Origin: Candidatus Rokuibacteriota bacterium
Lineage (GTDB): Bacteria > Methylomirabilota > Methylomirabilia > Rokubacteriales > CSP1-6
Length of the DNA: 56,280 nucleotides
Direction: 5' to 3'
NCBI GenBank assembly: GCA_003220225.1
Contig: QHRU01000054.1
Span: 1 to 56,280, forward strand
The position numbers and the translations under genes were made by a program. Positions 17,261 through 24,893 of this stretch are shown piece by piece. Under the pieces are notes generated by a model. It searched no databases, was not told the origin of the DNA, and was given only the letters and a program-made list of their open reading frames with translations. The first letter of the stretch is position 1; every line of letters starts with the position of its first letter.

Positions 17261-17289
17261 GGGAACTTCCTCCGTCCTGCCCTGTCTAA
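17261..17289 (+). promoter_or_regulatory. ECF-type promoter of the DUF4139 gene
   Basis: GGGAACTT (17261-17268), 15 bases, then GTCTAA (17284-17289). Both boxes and the spacing are identical to the promoter at 15556-15584. The leader to the ATG at 17329 is about 35 bases and contains GGAG (17317-17320) 8 bases before the start. Confidence 0.78.
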
Positions 17290-17328
17290 CCGGTCAGCAG
17301 CAGACATCCGCACGCTGGAGGCCGGACC

Positions 17329-18735
17329 ATGAAACGGACGATGGCGATCGTGCTGACGCTGGCGACGTCGCTCGCGTCGGGAGCGGAGGCGGCACAGCTC
17401 GCCGTCGGCCGCGACGCGCAGAAGGACGTGATGGTGACCATCTACAACGGCAACCTCGGACTCGTGAAGGACGTGCGCGAGACGCGGCTGCCCACGGGGC
17501 TGCACGAGACGGAGTTCACGGACGTGGCGGCGCAGATCGACCCGACCACCGTGCACCTGAAGTCGCTGACGGATCCCGCGGGCCTGCGCATTCTCGAGCA
17601 GAACTACGAGTACGACCTGCTCTCGAGCCAGAAGCTCATGGAGAAGTACGTCGGCCGCATGGTCCGGCTCTACAACACCGACGGGACCTATCTGGAGGCG
17701 AAATTGCTCTCCACCGCCGGGCCCGTCTTCGAGATCAACGGCCAGATCCACCTCGGGCACAACGGCCGCCTCGTCCTGCCCTCGCTCCCCGAGAACCTCG
17801 TGTCCAAGCCGACGCTCGTGTGGCTGCTCCGCAACGCGCTGGCGGGGCCGCAGCGCGTGGAGGCTTCGTACCTCACGGGGGGCATCACGTGGAAGGCCGA
17901 TTACGTGCTGGTCCTCAACCCCGCCGACACCAAGGCCGACGTCACGGGCTGGGTCACCATCGACAACCGGAGCGGTGCGACGTACGGCAACGCCGCGCTC
18001 AAGCTGGTAGCCGGCGACGTCAACCGCGCGGTCGATGGCCGCCGCAGCCAGCGCGCGATGGAGATCGCGACCAAAGCGGCGTCGATGGCCGAGGCCGCGC
18101 GCGACTTCAAGTCCGAGGGCTTCTTCGAGTACCACCTCTACACGCTCGACGGCCGGACCACCATCAAGGACAACCAGACCAAACAGCTCACGCTCATGGC
18201 GGCCGGCGACGTGCCGGTCGTCAAGCAGCTCATCTACTACGGCGCGCAGGACTACTACCGGACGTCCTACGGCGTGCCCATGTCGAACCAGAAGATCGGC
18301 GTCTATTTCGACATCAAGAACTCGAAGGACAACCGGCTCGGGGTGCCGCTGCCCAAGGGCAAGGTGCGCGTGTACAAGGCCGACGCGTCCGGCAGCCAGC
18401 AGTTCGTCGGCGAGGACTGGATCGACCACACGCCCAAGGACGAGCGCGTGAAGATCAAGATGGGCGACGCCTTCGACCTGGTCGGCGAGCGCACGCAGAA
18501 GGAGTGGCGGAAGATCGCCTCCAATCTCTACGAGGTCGAGTGGGAGATCTCGCTGCGCAACCACAAGAAGGAGGACCAGACGGTCACCGTGATCGAGCCG
18601 GTGCCCGGCGACTGGCAGGTGCTGACGTCCACACACGCGTGGGAGAAGCCCGAGGCGCACACGCTGAAGTTCCAGGTCCCCGTCCCGAAGGAAGGCGCCT
18701 CGAAGCTGACGTACCGGGTACGGCTGAGGTTCTAG
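17329..18735 (+). CDS. Exported DUF4139 domain protein, likely target of the ECF sigma factor
   Basis: The 468-residue protein has a signal peptide (residues 1-22, ending GAEAA) and the DUF4139 layout. An N-terminal domain with VTIYNGNLGLVKDVRETRLP is followed by a large beta-rich domain with SYLTGGITWKADYVLVLN and, near the end, NLYEVEWEISLRNHKKEDQT. No enzyme motif is visible and the molecular role of the family is unknown; it is probably periplasmic or surface exposed. The upstream promoter matches that of the sigma operon, so it is probably an envelope-stress gene. Confidence 0.9.
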   Translation: MKRTMAIVLTLATSLASGAEAAQLAVGRDAQKDVMVTIYNGNLGLVKDVRETRLPTGLHETEFTDVAAQIDPTTVHLKSLTDPAGLRILEQNYEYDLLSSQKLMEKYVGRMVRLYNTDGTYLEAKLLSTAGPVFEINGQIHLGHNGRLVLPSLPENLVSKPTLVWLLRNALAGPQRVEASYLTGGITWKADYVLVLNPADTKADVTGWVTIDNRSGATYGNAALKLVAGDVNRAVDGRRSQRAMEIATKAASMAEAARDFKSEGFFEYHLYTLDGRTTIKDNQTKQLTLMAAGDVPVVKQLIYYGAQDYYRTSYGVPMSNQKIGVYFDIKNSKDNRLGVPLPKGKVRVYKADASGSQQFVGEDWIDHTPKDERVKIKMGDAFDLVGERTQKEWRKIASNLYEVEWEISLRNHKKEDQTVTVIEPVPGDWQVLTSTHAWEKPEAHTLKFQVPVPKEGASKLTYRVRLRF

Positions 18736-18740
18736 CCACA

Positions 18741-18812
18741 ATGATCGAATACATACGTACGCTGTATGACTACAGCGCCTGGGCGAACCGCCGTATACTC
18801 GACACCGCGTCA
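18741..18812 (+). pseudogene. Remnant: N-terminus of a DinB-like protein
   Basis: The first 24 codons read MIEYIRTLYDYSAWANRRIL and a few more residues, the characteristic start of a DinB/YfiT-type four-helix protein. The similarity then stops abruptly, and downstream sequence belongs to an HNH endonuclease tail in another frame. The rest of the DinB gene is missing. The remnant starts 5 bases after the DUF4139 stop. Confidence 0.6.
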
Positions 18813-19110
18813 CCCCTTACTCTCGAACCTCGCGTTGCTCTGTCGCCGGCACCACCGCGCGGTCTACGAGGAGGGCTACCCGGTGGATCGACAACCTGAC
18901 GGCGAGCTCCACTTCCGGCGTCCGGACGGGCGCCTCCTGCCCGAGGTGCCGCCTCCCGCTGCGATACTCGCCGATCCCGTTGATGTGCTGCGAGCGCGGC
19001 ACGAGGTGCAGGGGCTCCGCATCCACGCGCGGACGGCGACTCCTGGTTGGCTGGGCGAGCGCCTGGACGTGGGCTGGGCGATCGACGTCATGCACCCCTT
19101 GGCGAGGTAG
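18813..19110 (+). pseudogene. Remnant: C-terminus of a DUF222/13E12-type HNH endonuclease
   Basis: In the frame ending at 19110 the sequence reads SNLALLCRRHHRAVYEEGY, DGELHFRRPDGRLLPEVPPP and WLGERLDVGWAIDVMHPLA. This is the end of the HNH motif and the C-terminal tail typical of the multicopy 13E12-type HNH proteins. The upstream two thirds, including the first HNH histidine, are absent and replaced by the DinB fragment. The stop codon appears native. It is probably left over from recombination between dispersed HNH genes. Confidence 0.68.
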
Positions 19111-19133
19111 CGAGCGGGTGATGGGAGGACTGG

Positions 19134-20060
19134 ATGCCGGAGAGATACAGCTACATCACGGTTGACGTGTTCACCGATCGCGCGTTCGCCGGCAACCCAC
19201 TCGCGGTCGTGACGGACGCGAGCGGGCTGACGCCGGAGCAGATGCAGGCCATCGCGGCCGAATTCAACTATTCCGAATCGACGTTCGTGCTCCCGCCCGA
19301 CGACCGGTCTCACACGGCGCGGGTACGGATCTTCACCAGGCAGAACGAGATCCCGTTCGCCGGACACCCGAACGTCGGGACCGCGTTCGTGCTCGCGCTC
19401 GTGGCCGAGCGGAGCGGAAGGACGCTCGGGTCAACGGTCGTCTTCGAGGAGGGCGCCGGTCGGGTGCCGGTCGATTTGATACGGGATGCCGAGGGGCGAG
19501 TGACCGGCGCAACCCTGACGGCTCCGCAGCCGCTCACGGTCGGCAAGACGATCCCCGCAGCGGTCGTGACGGAGTGCGTCGGTCTCGAGCCGACTGCCGT
19601 GCTCACATCCCGTCACGAGCCGATCGTCGCATCGGTGGGACTGCCGTTTGTGATCGCGGAGGTCGCAGACAATGCGATCGGGGCAGCCCGGCCCGACACG
19701 AGGGCGTTCAGCGACGCCGCCCGCCGTTTTCCGTTGGAGAACGGGCGTTTCTCGATCCATCTCTATGCCCGGACGGCGGGCCGGAAGGGGCAGGCCGACT
19801 TGCGAGCACGCATGTTTTCGCCCCTGGGCGGAACCGTGGAGGATCCCGCCACCGGGAGCGCCAACGGCGCGCTCGGCGCCCTCCTGGCGAGCCTCGAGCC
19901 GGCGGCAGACGCGGCCCTGGCCTTCGATGTTCTGCAGGGAGTCGAGATGGGGCGTCCGAGTCTGCTGGCCGTCAGCGCCGAGAAGCGGGCCGGCTCGATC
20001 GTGCGCGTGCGGGTCGGCGGGCGGTGCACGCCGGTAATGGAAGGGGTGCTTACCGTCTAA
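19134..20060 (+). CDS. PhzF family isomerase/epimerase
   Basis: The 308-residue protein has the two-lobed PhzF fold. It carries VDVFTDRAFAGNPLAVV near the start, the conserved acidic residue Glu48 in FNYSEST, EIPFAGHPNVGTAF at about residues 74-87, and EDPATGSANGALGALL in the second lobe. Family members isomerise or epimerise small metabolites; phenazine synthesis is only one case and no other phenazine gene is present. GGGAGGA lies just upstream of the ATG at 19134. It follows the HNH debris and faces a response regulator gene. Confidence 0.93.
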   Translation: MPERYSYITVDVFTDRAFAGNPLAVVTDASGLTPEQMQAIAAEFNYSESTFVLPPDDRSHTARVRIFTRQNEIPFAGHPNVGTAFVLALVAERSGRTLGSTVVFEEGAGRVPVDLIRDAEGRVTGATLTAPQPLTVGKTIPAAVVTECVGLEPTAVLTSRHEPIVASVGLPFVIAEVADNAIGAARPDTRAFSDAARRFPLENGRFSIHLYARTAGRKGQADLRARMFSPLGGTVEDPATGSANGALGALLASLEPAADAALAFDVLQGVEMGRPSLLAVSAEKRAGSIVRVRVGGRCTPVMEGVLTV

Positions 20061-20121
20061 GTCACGATGAGTGGAATCGACCCTACCGCGTCAGCAGTTT
20101 AGTTCAACTAGAATTCGGCCA

Positions 20122-20178
20122 CCGGATAGGCTGATCAGCGTATACCGGAAGCGCTGCGGGATTTCGCCGCCTATCCGG
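20122..20178. repeat. 10-bp perfect inverted repeat with 37-base loop
   Basis: CCGGATAGGC (20122-20131) is exactly mirrored by GCCTATCCGG (20169-20178). It lies in the 220-base spacer between phzF and the convergent response regulator, upstream of the double-hairpin element. No transposase remnant is visible nearby. Function is unknown. Confidence 0.6.
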
Positions 20179-20222
20179 GATGCGAATGAACTGCTCGTCA
20201 CCCCGATCTAGTTGCCCGATCG

Positions 20223-20296
20223 AGGGGCGCCCCGGGTTCCCTTGGGGCGCCTCCGAGCGAGTGGGGGTAAAGGGGGCCCTTCAAGGCCCCCTTTCA
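20223..20296 (-). repeat. Double-hairpin 3'-end element, copy A
   Basis: Hairpin 1 is GGCGCCCC (20226-20233) with GGGGCGCC (20244-20251), with an inner GGG-TT-CCC. Hairpin 2 is a 10-bp stem AAAGGGGGCC (20269-20278) with GGCCCCCTTT (20285-20294). It lies between convergent genes and overlaps the end of the response regulator gene. Copies B (32886-32958) and C (45796-45869) have the same order, orientation and spacing. It probably works as a bidirectional terminator or mRNA 3'-end structure. Confidence 0.75.
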
Positions 20297-20661
20297 AGAA
20301 TAGACGCGACGATGTGGTGCAGGTAGGCGAGGCGGACGGGCTTGGGCAGGTACGAGAACGCGCCGAGGCCGATCACGTCGCCGGCCACGCGCGTGCTTTC
20401 GTTGCCCGTGACCATGATGACCGGCACGCCGGCGGCAAGCGCGCGGATCTGCCGGAGCGCCGCAACGCCGTCGAGGCCCGGCATCTCGATGTCGAGTAGC
20501 ACAAGCGTGGGCGGAGCGCGGCGTACGGCCGCGACGGCGGCCGCACCGTCGGCGACGGTCTCGACCACGCAGTCGCGGTACGCCGTCGCAAAGAATTCGG
20601 CGAGCGTGTCGCGCACCTCCGCGTCGTCGTCCGCGATCAGGATCCGCCTCACGGCGCTCAT
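20281..20661 (-). CDS. Single-domain response regulator
   Basis: The 126-residue protein is a stand-alone receiver. It has the acidic cluster IADDDAE (residues 9-15), phospho-acceptor Asp57 in VLLDIEMPGLDG, MVTGNES with the conserved Thr, and Lys107 in YLPKP. There is no output domain. The ATG at 20661 begins the receiver fold; longer in-frame extensions have no family support and run through an inverted-repeat region. It is divergent from a histidine kinase gene (20880), the likely partner. The last codons lie within the second hairpin of repeat copy A, which may have changed the original C-terminus. Confidence 0.88.
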   Translation of the reverse strand: MSAVRRILIADDDAEVRDTLAEFFATAYRDCVVETVADGAAAVAAVRRAPPTLVLLDIEMPGLDGVAALRQIRALAAGVPVIMVTGNESTRVAGDVIGLGAFSYLPKPVRLAYLHHIVASILERGP

Positions 20662-20695
20662 CGCTTCACGGTAACATCGCTCACGCCGGCGCCTT

Positions 20696-20750
20696 CCGGC
20701 CGATTCACGCTCCCTGGTCGATTCGTGAGCGTGCGGCAAGAATCGGCCGG
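20696..20750. promoter_or_regulatory. Large inverted repeat between divergent response regulator and kinase genes
   Basis: CCGGCCGATTC (20696-20706) pairs perfectly with GAATCGGCCGG (20740-20750). Inside it ACGCTC (20707-20712) pairs with GAGCGT (20727-20732). The structure sits in the 218-base divergent spacer and could be an operator or a cruciform/hairpin in the 5' leader of the response regulator mRNA. No clear -35/-10 pair was found in this spacer. Confidence 0.55.
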
Positions 20751-20879
20751 TCAGGCGCTGGCCAGCGACTCGGATCTGCGCCATCCGACCAATGTGGTGA
20801 CGCGCAGTTAGGGCGCACGCGGCCTTGGAGCCCGTCTTGCACAGGCAGTTCTGGTCGACGACTGTGTGAGAGGGGGACC

Positions 20880-22262
20880 ATGCGCGACGTCCCGACATCG
20901 ACAGAGCAGACCAGCACGCCGGTCGCCGCTGGCTCCGCGGAGCCGACGCCCGAGACGCAGACGCGAGCGCTGCCGCAAGCCGACGAGACCTCGCGACGCC
21001 GGCGCGCGCTCCATCAGGAGCTCGCCGTGCGCGCGGGCATCGCGCTGCTGATGCTCGTCTTCAACGAGTTGCTCACGATGGTGGCGACGGCGCAGGACGT
21101 GATCCGCGTGGCCGCGCTCCTCGGATTGCTCGTGAACGTCCCCTACTACCTCGCCGCGCGCTCGGGGCGGTGGCGGCGGCTGCAGGCCTGGGTCCGCATG
21201 GCGATGGACGTGGGCCTCATCACCGCCGGCCTCTACGCGGCGGGCGGGCTCGCCGCCGCGCAGTACCTCGGCGTCTACGCGATCGTGCCGGTGTACACGG
21301 GCATCGTGTTCTCGAGCTTCGCCTGCCTCGTCATCACGCTGCTCGCGAGCGTCGCCTACCTGGCGCTGGCCGGCGCGCAGTGGTTCGGCCTGCTGCCGTT
21401 CACGAGCCCGCCGCATCCCGACGCCTGGGAGGTGGCGATCTTCAATCTGCTCGTGCTCAACATCGTCGGCGGGCTGGCGGCGATGCTGGCCGACGCGTAT
21501 CGCCGCAGCCGGCATCGCCTGGCCGCCGCCTACGGCGAGCTCGAGCGCGCGCATGAGCAGTCGTTGCGCATGCACGCGCAGATCGAGCGCGCGGGCCGGC
21601 TCTACGCGGTCAACGAGGTCGTCGCCGGCGTCACGCACGAGATGCGCAACGTGCTCCAGGGGGTGTTCGGCCACCTCTGGCTCGTCCGCCGCAAGCTCGC
21701 CAACGCGACGCCGGAGGTCGACGAGCACCTGGGGCAGGTCGAGGAGTCGTGCGAGCACGTCATGCGCATCATCCGCACGACCCTCGACATGGCGCGGCAG
21801 CCTGGCGACACGCCCGGGCCGCTGGCCGTCAACGAGGTGGTGGCGCGCGCGACCGAGCTCAAGGCGTACGACCTGCGGCGCGAGGGCATCACCCTCACCG
21901 TGGACGTGCCCGACGACCTGCCCCGCATACGCGCCTCCGCGTTCCAGCTCCAGCAGGCGCTGCTCAACCTCATCACGAACGCGCAGGAGGAGCTCCGCGA
22001 CCGGGACGGACGCCGCGAGATCACCGTGACCGCCGTGCCCGATCCGCTCGGCTGCGTCATCGAGGTGCGCGACACGGGGCCGGGCATCCCGCGCGCGATC
22101 CTGCCCCGCGTCTTCGAGCCGTTCTTCACGACGAAGGAGACCGGCACCGGCCTCGGCCTCGCGATCTGCGCCGGCATCGTCGAGCGCTTCGGCGGCCGCA
22201 TCACCGCGGCCAACCGGCGCGACGGCGGCGCCGTGTTCCGGATCGTCCTGCCCGCCGCCTGA
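20880..22262 (+). CDS. Membrane sensor histidine kinase
   Basis: The 460-residue protein has a hydrophilic N-terminus, about six membrane helices (residues 50-205), a short coiled linker and a kinase core. His253 in AGVTHEMRNVLQG is the phospho-acceptor, followed by the N box NLITNAQEEL, G1 DTGPGIPRA, the F box FEPFFTTKE and G2 GTGLGLAIC. The membrane part has no recognisable ligand domain. The start follows an AGAGGGGG stretch. The divergent single-domain response regulator at 20281-20661 is its probable partner. Confidence 0.9.
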   Translation: MRDVPTSTEQTSTPVAAGSAEPTPETQTRALPQADETSRRRRALHQELAVRAGIALLMLVFNELLTMVATAQDVIRVAALLGLLVNVPYYLAARSGRWRRLQAWVRMAMDVGLITAGLYAAGGLAAAQYLGVYAIVPVYTGIVFSSFACLVITLLASVAYLALAGAQWFGLLPFTSPPHPDAWEVAIFNLLVLNIVGGLAAMLADAYRRSRHRLAAAYGELERAHEQSLRMHAQIERAGRLYAVNEVVAGVTHEMRNVLQGVFGHLWLVRRKLANATPEVDEHLGQVEESCEHVMRIIRTTLDMARQPGDTPGPLAVNEVVARATELKAYDLRREGITLTVDVPDDLPRIRASAFQLQQALLNLITNAQEELRDRDGRREITVTAVPDPLGCVIEVRDTGPGIPRAILPRVFEPFFTTKETGTGLGLAICAGIVERFGGRITAANRRDGGAVFRIVLPAA

Positions 22263-22272
22263 GCGAATTTTC

Positions 22273-22752
22273 TTGGATCCCGGCCCGGACGCCCTTTTTA
22301 ATGGCGTCGTGGTGGGGTGGCTTCCCCGAGAAGAGGTGACGCTCCTGCTCGGAGCGCTCGCGGCTCTGGGGTGTCTCACCCTCGGCGTCCTGGAGTTGCT
22401 GTGGCCGGCCGGCGTGCGCCGCGGCGCTCGCCCCCGCGCGGCTCCCGCCGGCCAGATCGTCCCGGCGCCTGGCAGTGCCCGCCCCTCTCCGTTCCTGCCG
22501 CGGATGTCCCCCGCTCGGCTCGTCGCCCTCGTCGACCGCGCCCGCACCGAGACGGATCCCGAGCGGCGGACGGCCGGGCTGCGCGTTGCCATCCTCACGC
22601 TCGAGCGCTGGCGCGCGGGCAGCACCACGCCCGATGACGGCGTCGGCCGCGCCCTGGAGCGAGCGCGCGCCGAGCTGTGGGCGGATTACCAGCAGATCGC
22701 GCTTCGCCGTCTCGCCTCCGCGGTGCCCTGGCGCGCCACGGCGCTGCGGTAG
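22273..22752 (+). CDS. Small protein with one N-terminal membrane helix, unknown function
   Basis: This 159-residue frame starts 10 bases after the kinase stop with a TTG at 22273; a GTG at 22309 is an alternative. It has one probable membrane helix (EEVTLLLGALAALGCLTLGV), an Arg/Pro-rich linker and a helical C-terminal part (SPARLVALVDRARTETDPER and following). I recognise no family. Close spacing and shared strand suggest co-transcription with the kinase. The following 281 bases to 23033 hold no gene I can support. Confidence 0.5.
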   Translation: MDPGPDALFNGVVVGWLPREEVTLLLGALAALGCLTLGVLELLWPAGVRRGARPRAAPAGQIVPAPGSARPSPFLPRMSPARLVALVDRARTETDPERRTAGLRVAILTLERWRAGSTTPDDGVGRALERARAELWADYQQIALRRLASAVPWRATALR

Positions 22753-23004
22753 GCGGGTCGGTCGACACCGCCCGCTAGCAAATCTCGCCTCACGGAATTC
22801 GGTAACATCAGCGCCCAGCGCGGGCAGCCCGCTCGCGCCAACGATGGCTCGCCTGTGCGCCGCCGCGCTCGCGAGGGCTTCGCACGACCCTAACCCGGAC
22901 GGACTCGTCTGCAAGCTTTGGCCCCCGACGGCGCGCTCGTCCCGCCCTCCGGGCCCATCCCAACAGCCGGAGGCTCCGTGCGGTTGGATAAGGAAGCTCA
23001 GACC

Positions 23005-23020
23005 ATACCATAAATGGTAT
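23005..23020 (+). promoter_or_regulatory. Palindromic operator/-10 region of the higBA-type pair
   Basis: ATACCAT (23005-23011), AA, ATGGTAT (23014-23020) is a perfect 16-bp palindrome just upstream of the toxin start at 23034. A -10-like TATACT (23018-23023) overlaps its right arm, so bound antitoxin would block polymerase. I see no good -35 box. Transcription would begin near 23030, leaving almost no leader. Confidence 0.7.
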
Positions 23021-23033
23021 ACTTCTCAACATA

Positions 23034-23396
23034 GTGCCGACTTGGGCAGTCGAATTCTACGAGGATGATGCAGGCTGCCCCGTACAGGATTTCTTGAACG
23101 CACTGGAGCCGCGCAAACGGGCGAAGGTCATCGCGATTATCGCGGTGCTTGAGGAACAGGGACCGACACTGCCATTTCCGTACTCGAGCCAGATCGAAGG
23201 CAAGTTGCGCGAACTCCGCACGCACTACGGTCAGGACCAATACCGGGTGCTGTACTACGGGGCCGTCGATCGAACCTTCGTGCTGCTCCATGCGTTTGTC
23301 AAGCGAACGAAGCAGACACCGGCCGGAGACGTCAAGGTAGCCAAAGAACGGATGAACGGTTCTGTGACTCAAAAGCAGAAGCGGAGAGAGCGATGA
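23034..23396 (+). CDS. higB: RelE/HigB-type toxin (phage Gp49-like)
   Basis: The 120-residue protein matches the Gp49/HigB group of RelE-fold mRNA interferases: VEFYEDDAGCPVQDFLNALE, GKLRELRTHYGQDQYRVLYY and LHAFVKRTKQTPAGDVKVAK. Such toxins cut mRNA at the ribosome and are neutralised by the antitoxin encoded next. The GTG start at 23034 lies just after the palindromic operator. Toxin-before-antitoxin order and a 4-base overlap (23393-23396) are typical of HigBA. G+C drops here relative to neighbours, indicating acquisition with the next two genes. Confidence 0.9.
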   Translation: MPTWAVEFYEDDAGCPVQDFLNALEPRKRAKVIAIIAVLEEQGPTLPFPYSSQIEGKLRELRTHYGQDQYRVLYYGAVDRTFVLLHAFVKRTKQTPAGDVKVAKERMNGSVTQKQKRRER

Positions 23397-23704
23397 AAAA
23401 GCGAACGAACTGGGAACGCTACTATAAAGAACAAATCAACGACCCCACCATGCGCAGGCTCGTCGACGAGGAGCTTAAGACACTCCGAATCGGCGTCCAG
23501 CTTGCGAGACTGCGCGAGGGAGCCGGTCTAACACAGACACAGCTCGCAGCAAAGGTCGGAATGAGCGCGCCAAACATTTCCCGGATCGAAACGAGTCCAG
23601 CACAGAACCTCACCCTCGGAACGCTTGTAAAGCTCTTCGGTGCGCTCGATCACGAGGTCACCATCAGTCCGCGAAAGCGTCGGTCTGGGCGGCGAGCTTC
23701 ATAA
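23393..23704 (+). CDS. higA: HigA-type antitoxin, XRE family
   Basis: The 103-residue protein has an N-terminal toxin-binding arm and an XRE helix-turn-helix (about residues 33-88: IGVQLARLREGAGLTQTQLA, then KVGMSAPNISRIE). It should bind HigB and repress from the palindrome at 23005-23020. The ATG overlaps the toxin stop by 4 bases. Its TAA shares one base with the ATG of the protease gene, so all three form one transcript. Confidence 0.92.
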   Translation: MKKRTNWERYYKEQINDPTMRRLVDEELKTLRIGVQLARLREGAGLTQTQLAAKVGMSAPNISRIETSPAQNLTLGTLVKLFGALDHEVTISPRKRRSGRRAS

Positions 23705-24875
23705 TGATACCCATTCCACTGCCTCGTCCGTTCCGACCGACTCGTCGCCGTCGCGCACAGGTCTTCGATCTCCACCTTCGCGATGTGTCGTTCAGCGAAG
23801 TTATGACAGACCCAGCCCTGACTTTGGAGCCGAGTGAATCGATTGCGAAGATTTGGTCCGCAACGTGTCGGATCGTCGATTACCCCGGACTTCAGGAGTG
23901 TTTCGGAACCGGCTTTTTTACACACGGCGGCGCTGAGGATGTTGTTGTCGTCACCAACGCTCATGTCGTCGATTCGTGTACCACGGTCGGAATCGAGTGG
24001 ATCGAAGAAGACGAAATCGTCAGTTGGTCGGCGAGTTTGATCGCTATCGACTACACGCATGACTTGGCCATCCTAAAACCGGCGCTGGTGAAGCCTTTCG
24101 ATGAAGAGGTTCCTACCTTTCCTGCTGGGCTAGAGATGGGTACGCCTCCGCATCCGGGAGATGAACTGTGGCTTGCCGGCTACCCCCATGCGTCCAAACT
24201 CCCCGCGTCGCGAGAGCGCTCGCGAGCGGCTATGACATTTATCAGCCATATGGCTGTGCAGTCGCAGCCGTGATGCTGGACGGTAATGTGAATCCTGGAA
24301 ACAGCGGCGGGCCTGTCTTCGATGCCAGCCAAATGGTCGTGGGCGTAGTTGCAGCGCTCAGACGGAACCCTCTGTTTACGGCTAACGAGTCCGCGGCAAT
24401 GACCGATGAGATGCGCAAGACCATAGAGACCTTGAGCCGTGTGCTGAGTGCCGCATCGGGCATCGGATATGCGATTCATCCAATTCATGTTCGGCGAATG
24501 CTATCTGCATTGGAATCATGCCCGGATCGCGCGAGAGAGGCGTTCGAAAAGTTCGCGCCGGCAGAGAGCGAAATGCGTCGCGAAGACTTCATTGCACTTC
24601 AAAGGCACGGCGCCAGCGCGCGGGGCGAAAAGATGTCGCCGATCGGCGTGTTCTCTGTAGACGAGGATGGGAGCTACTATGCTGGTTGGTCGACCAACAA
24701 GGAGAGGATCCGGGAGAAACAAAACGATAGTTGGAAGAACCTCTCACGCAACATCCGTGCGGTAGGACGGAACTTCATCCTACGCGGCTATGACATCGTG
24801 GCCTACCATCCCAAACGCGATCCATATCCCTACGGCTATTGGGCAGTCGCAGTCCGACTTCAGATCTCGGACTAA
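23704..24875 (+). pseudogene. Trypsin-like serine protease gene, split by a frameshift
   Basis: Two reading frames together encode one chymotrypsin-fold protease of about 390 residues. The first (from 23704) carries GTGFFTHGG, His87 in VVVTNAHVVDS and Asp120 in THDLAILKP, then loses meaning near 24215-24240. The second (to 24875) continues with YQPYGCAVAAVMLDGNVNPG and the nucleophile Ser (codon 24303-24305) in GNSGGPVFD, plus a C-terminal domain of about 140 residues that I do not recognise. A shift of -1 (or +2) is needed, at a 7-bp hairpin (24208-24225). It could be a true pseudogene, a sequencing or assembly indel, or programmed frameshifting. The start may instead be an ATG at 23803. Confidence 0.75.
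24208..24225 (+). other. Perfect hairpin at the protease frameshift
   Basis: TCGCGAG (24208-24214), loop AGCG, CTCGCGA (24219-24225). The reading frame of the protease changes within or just after this stem. Such GC-rich hairpins are sites of indel errors in sequencing and of real replication slippage. Confidence 0.6.
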
Positions 24876-24893
24876 AACCGCGTGCCGAGCCCG

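Noticed and set aside
22753-23033. Coding gene in the spacer before higB
   Set aside because: Open frames here are extensions of neighbouring shadow frames without start signals or recognisable protein features.
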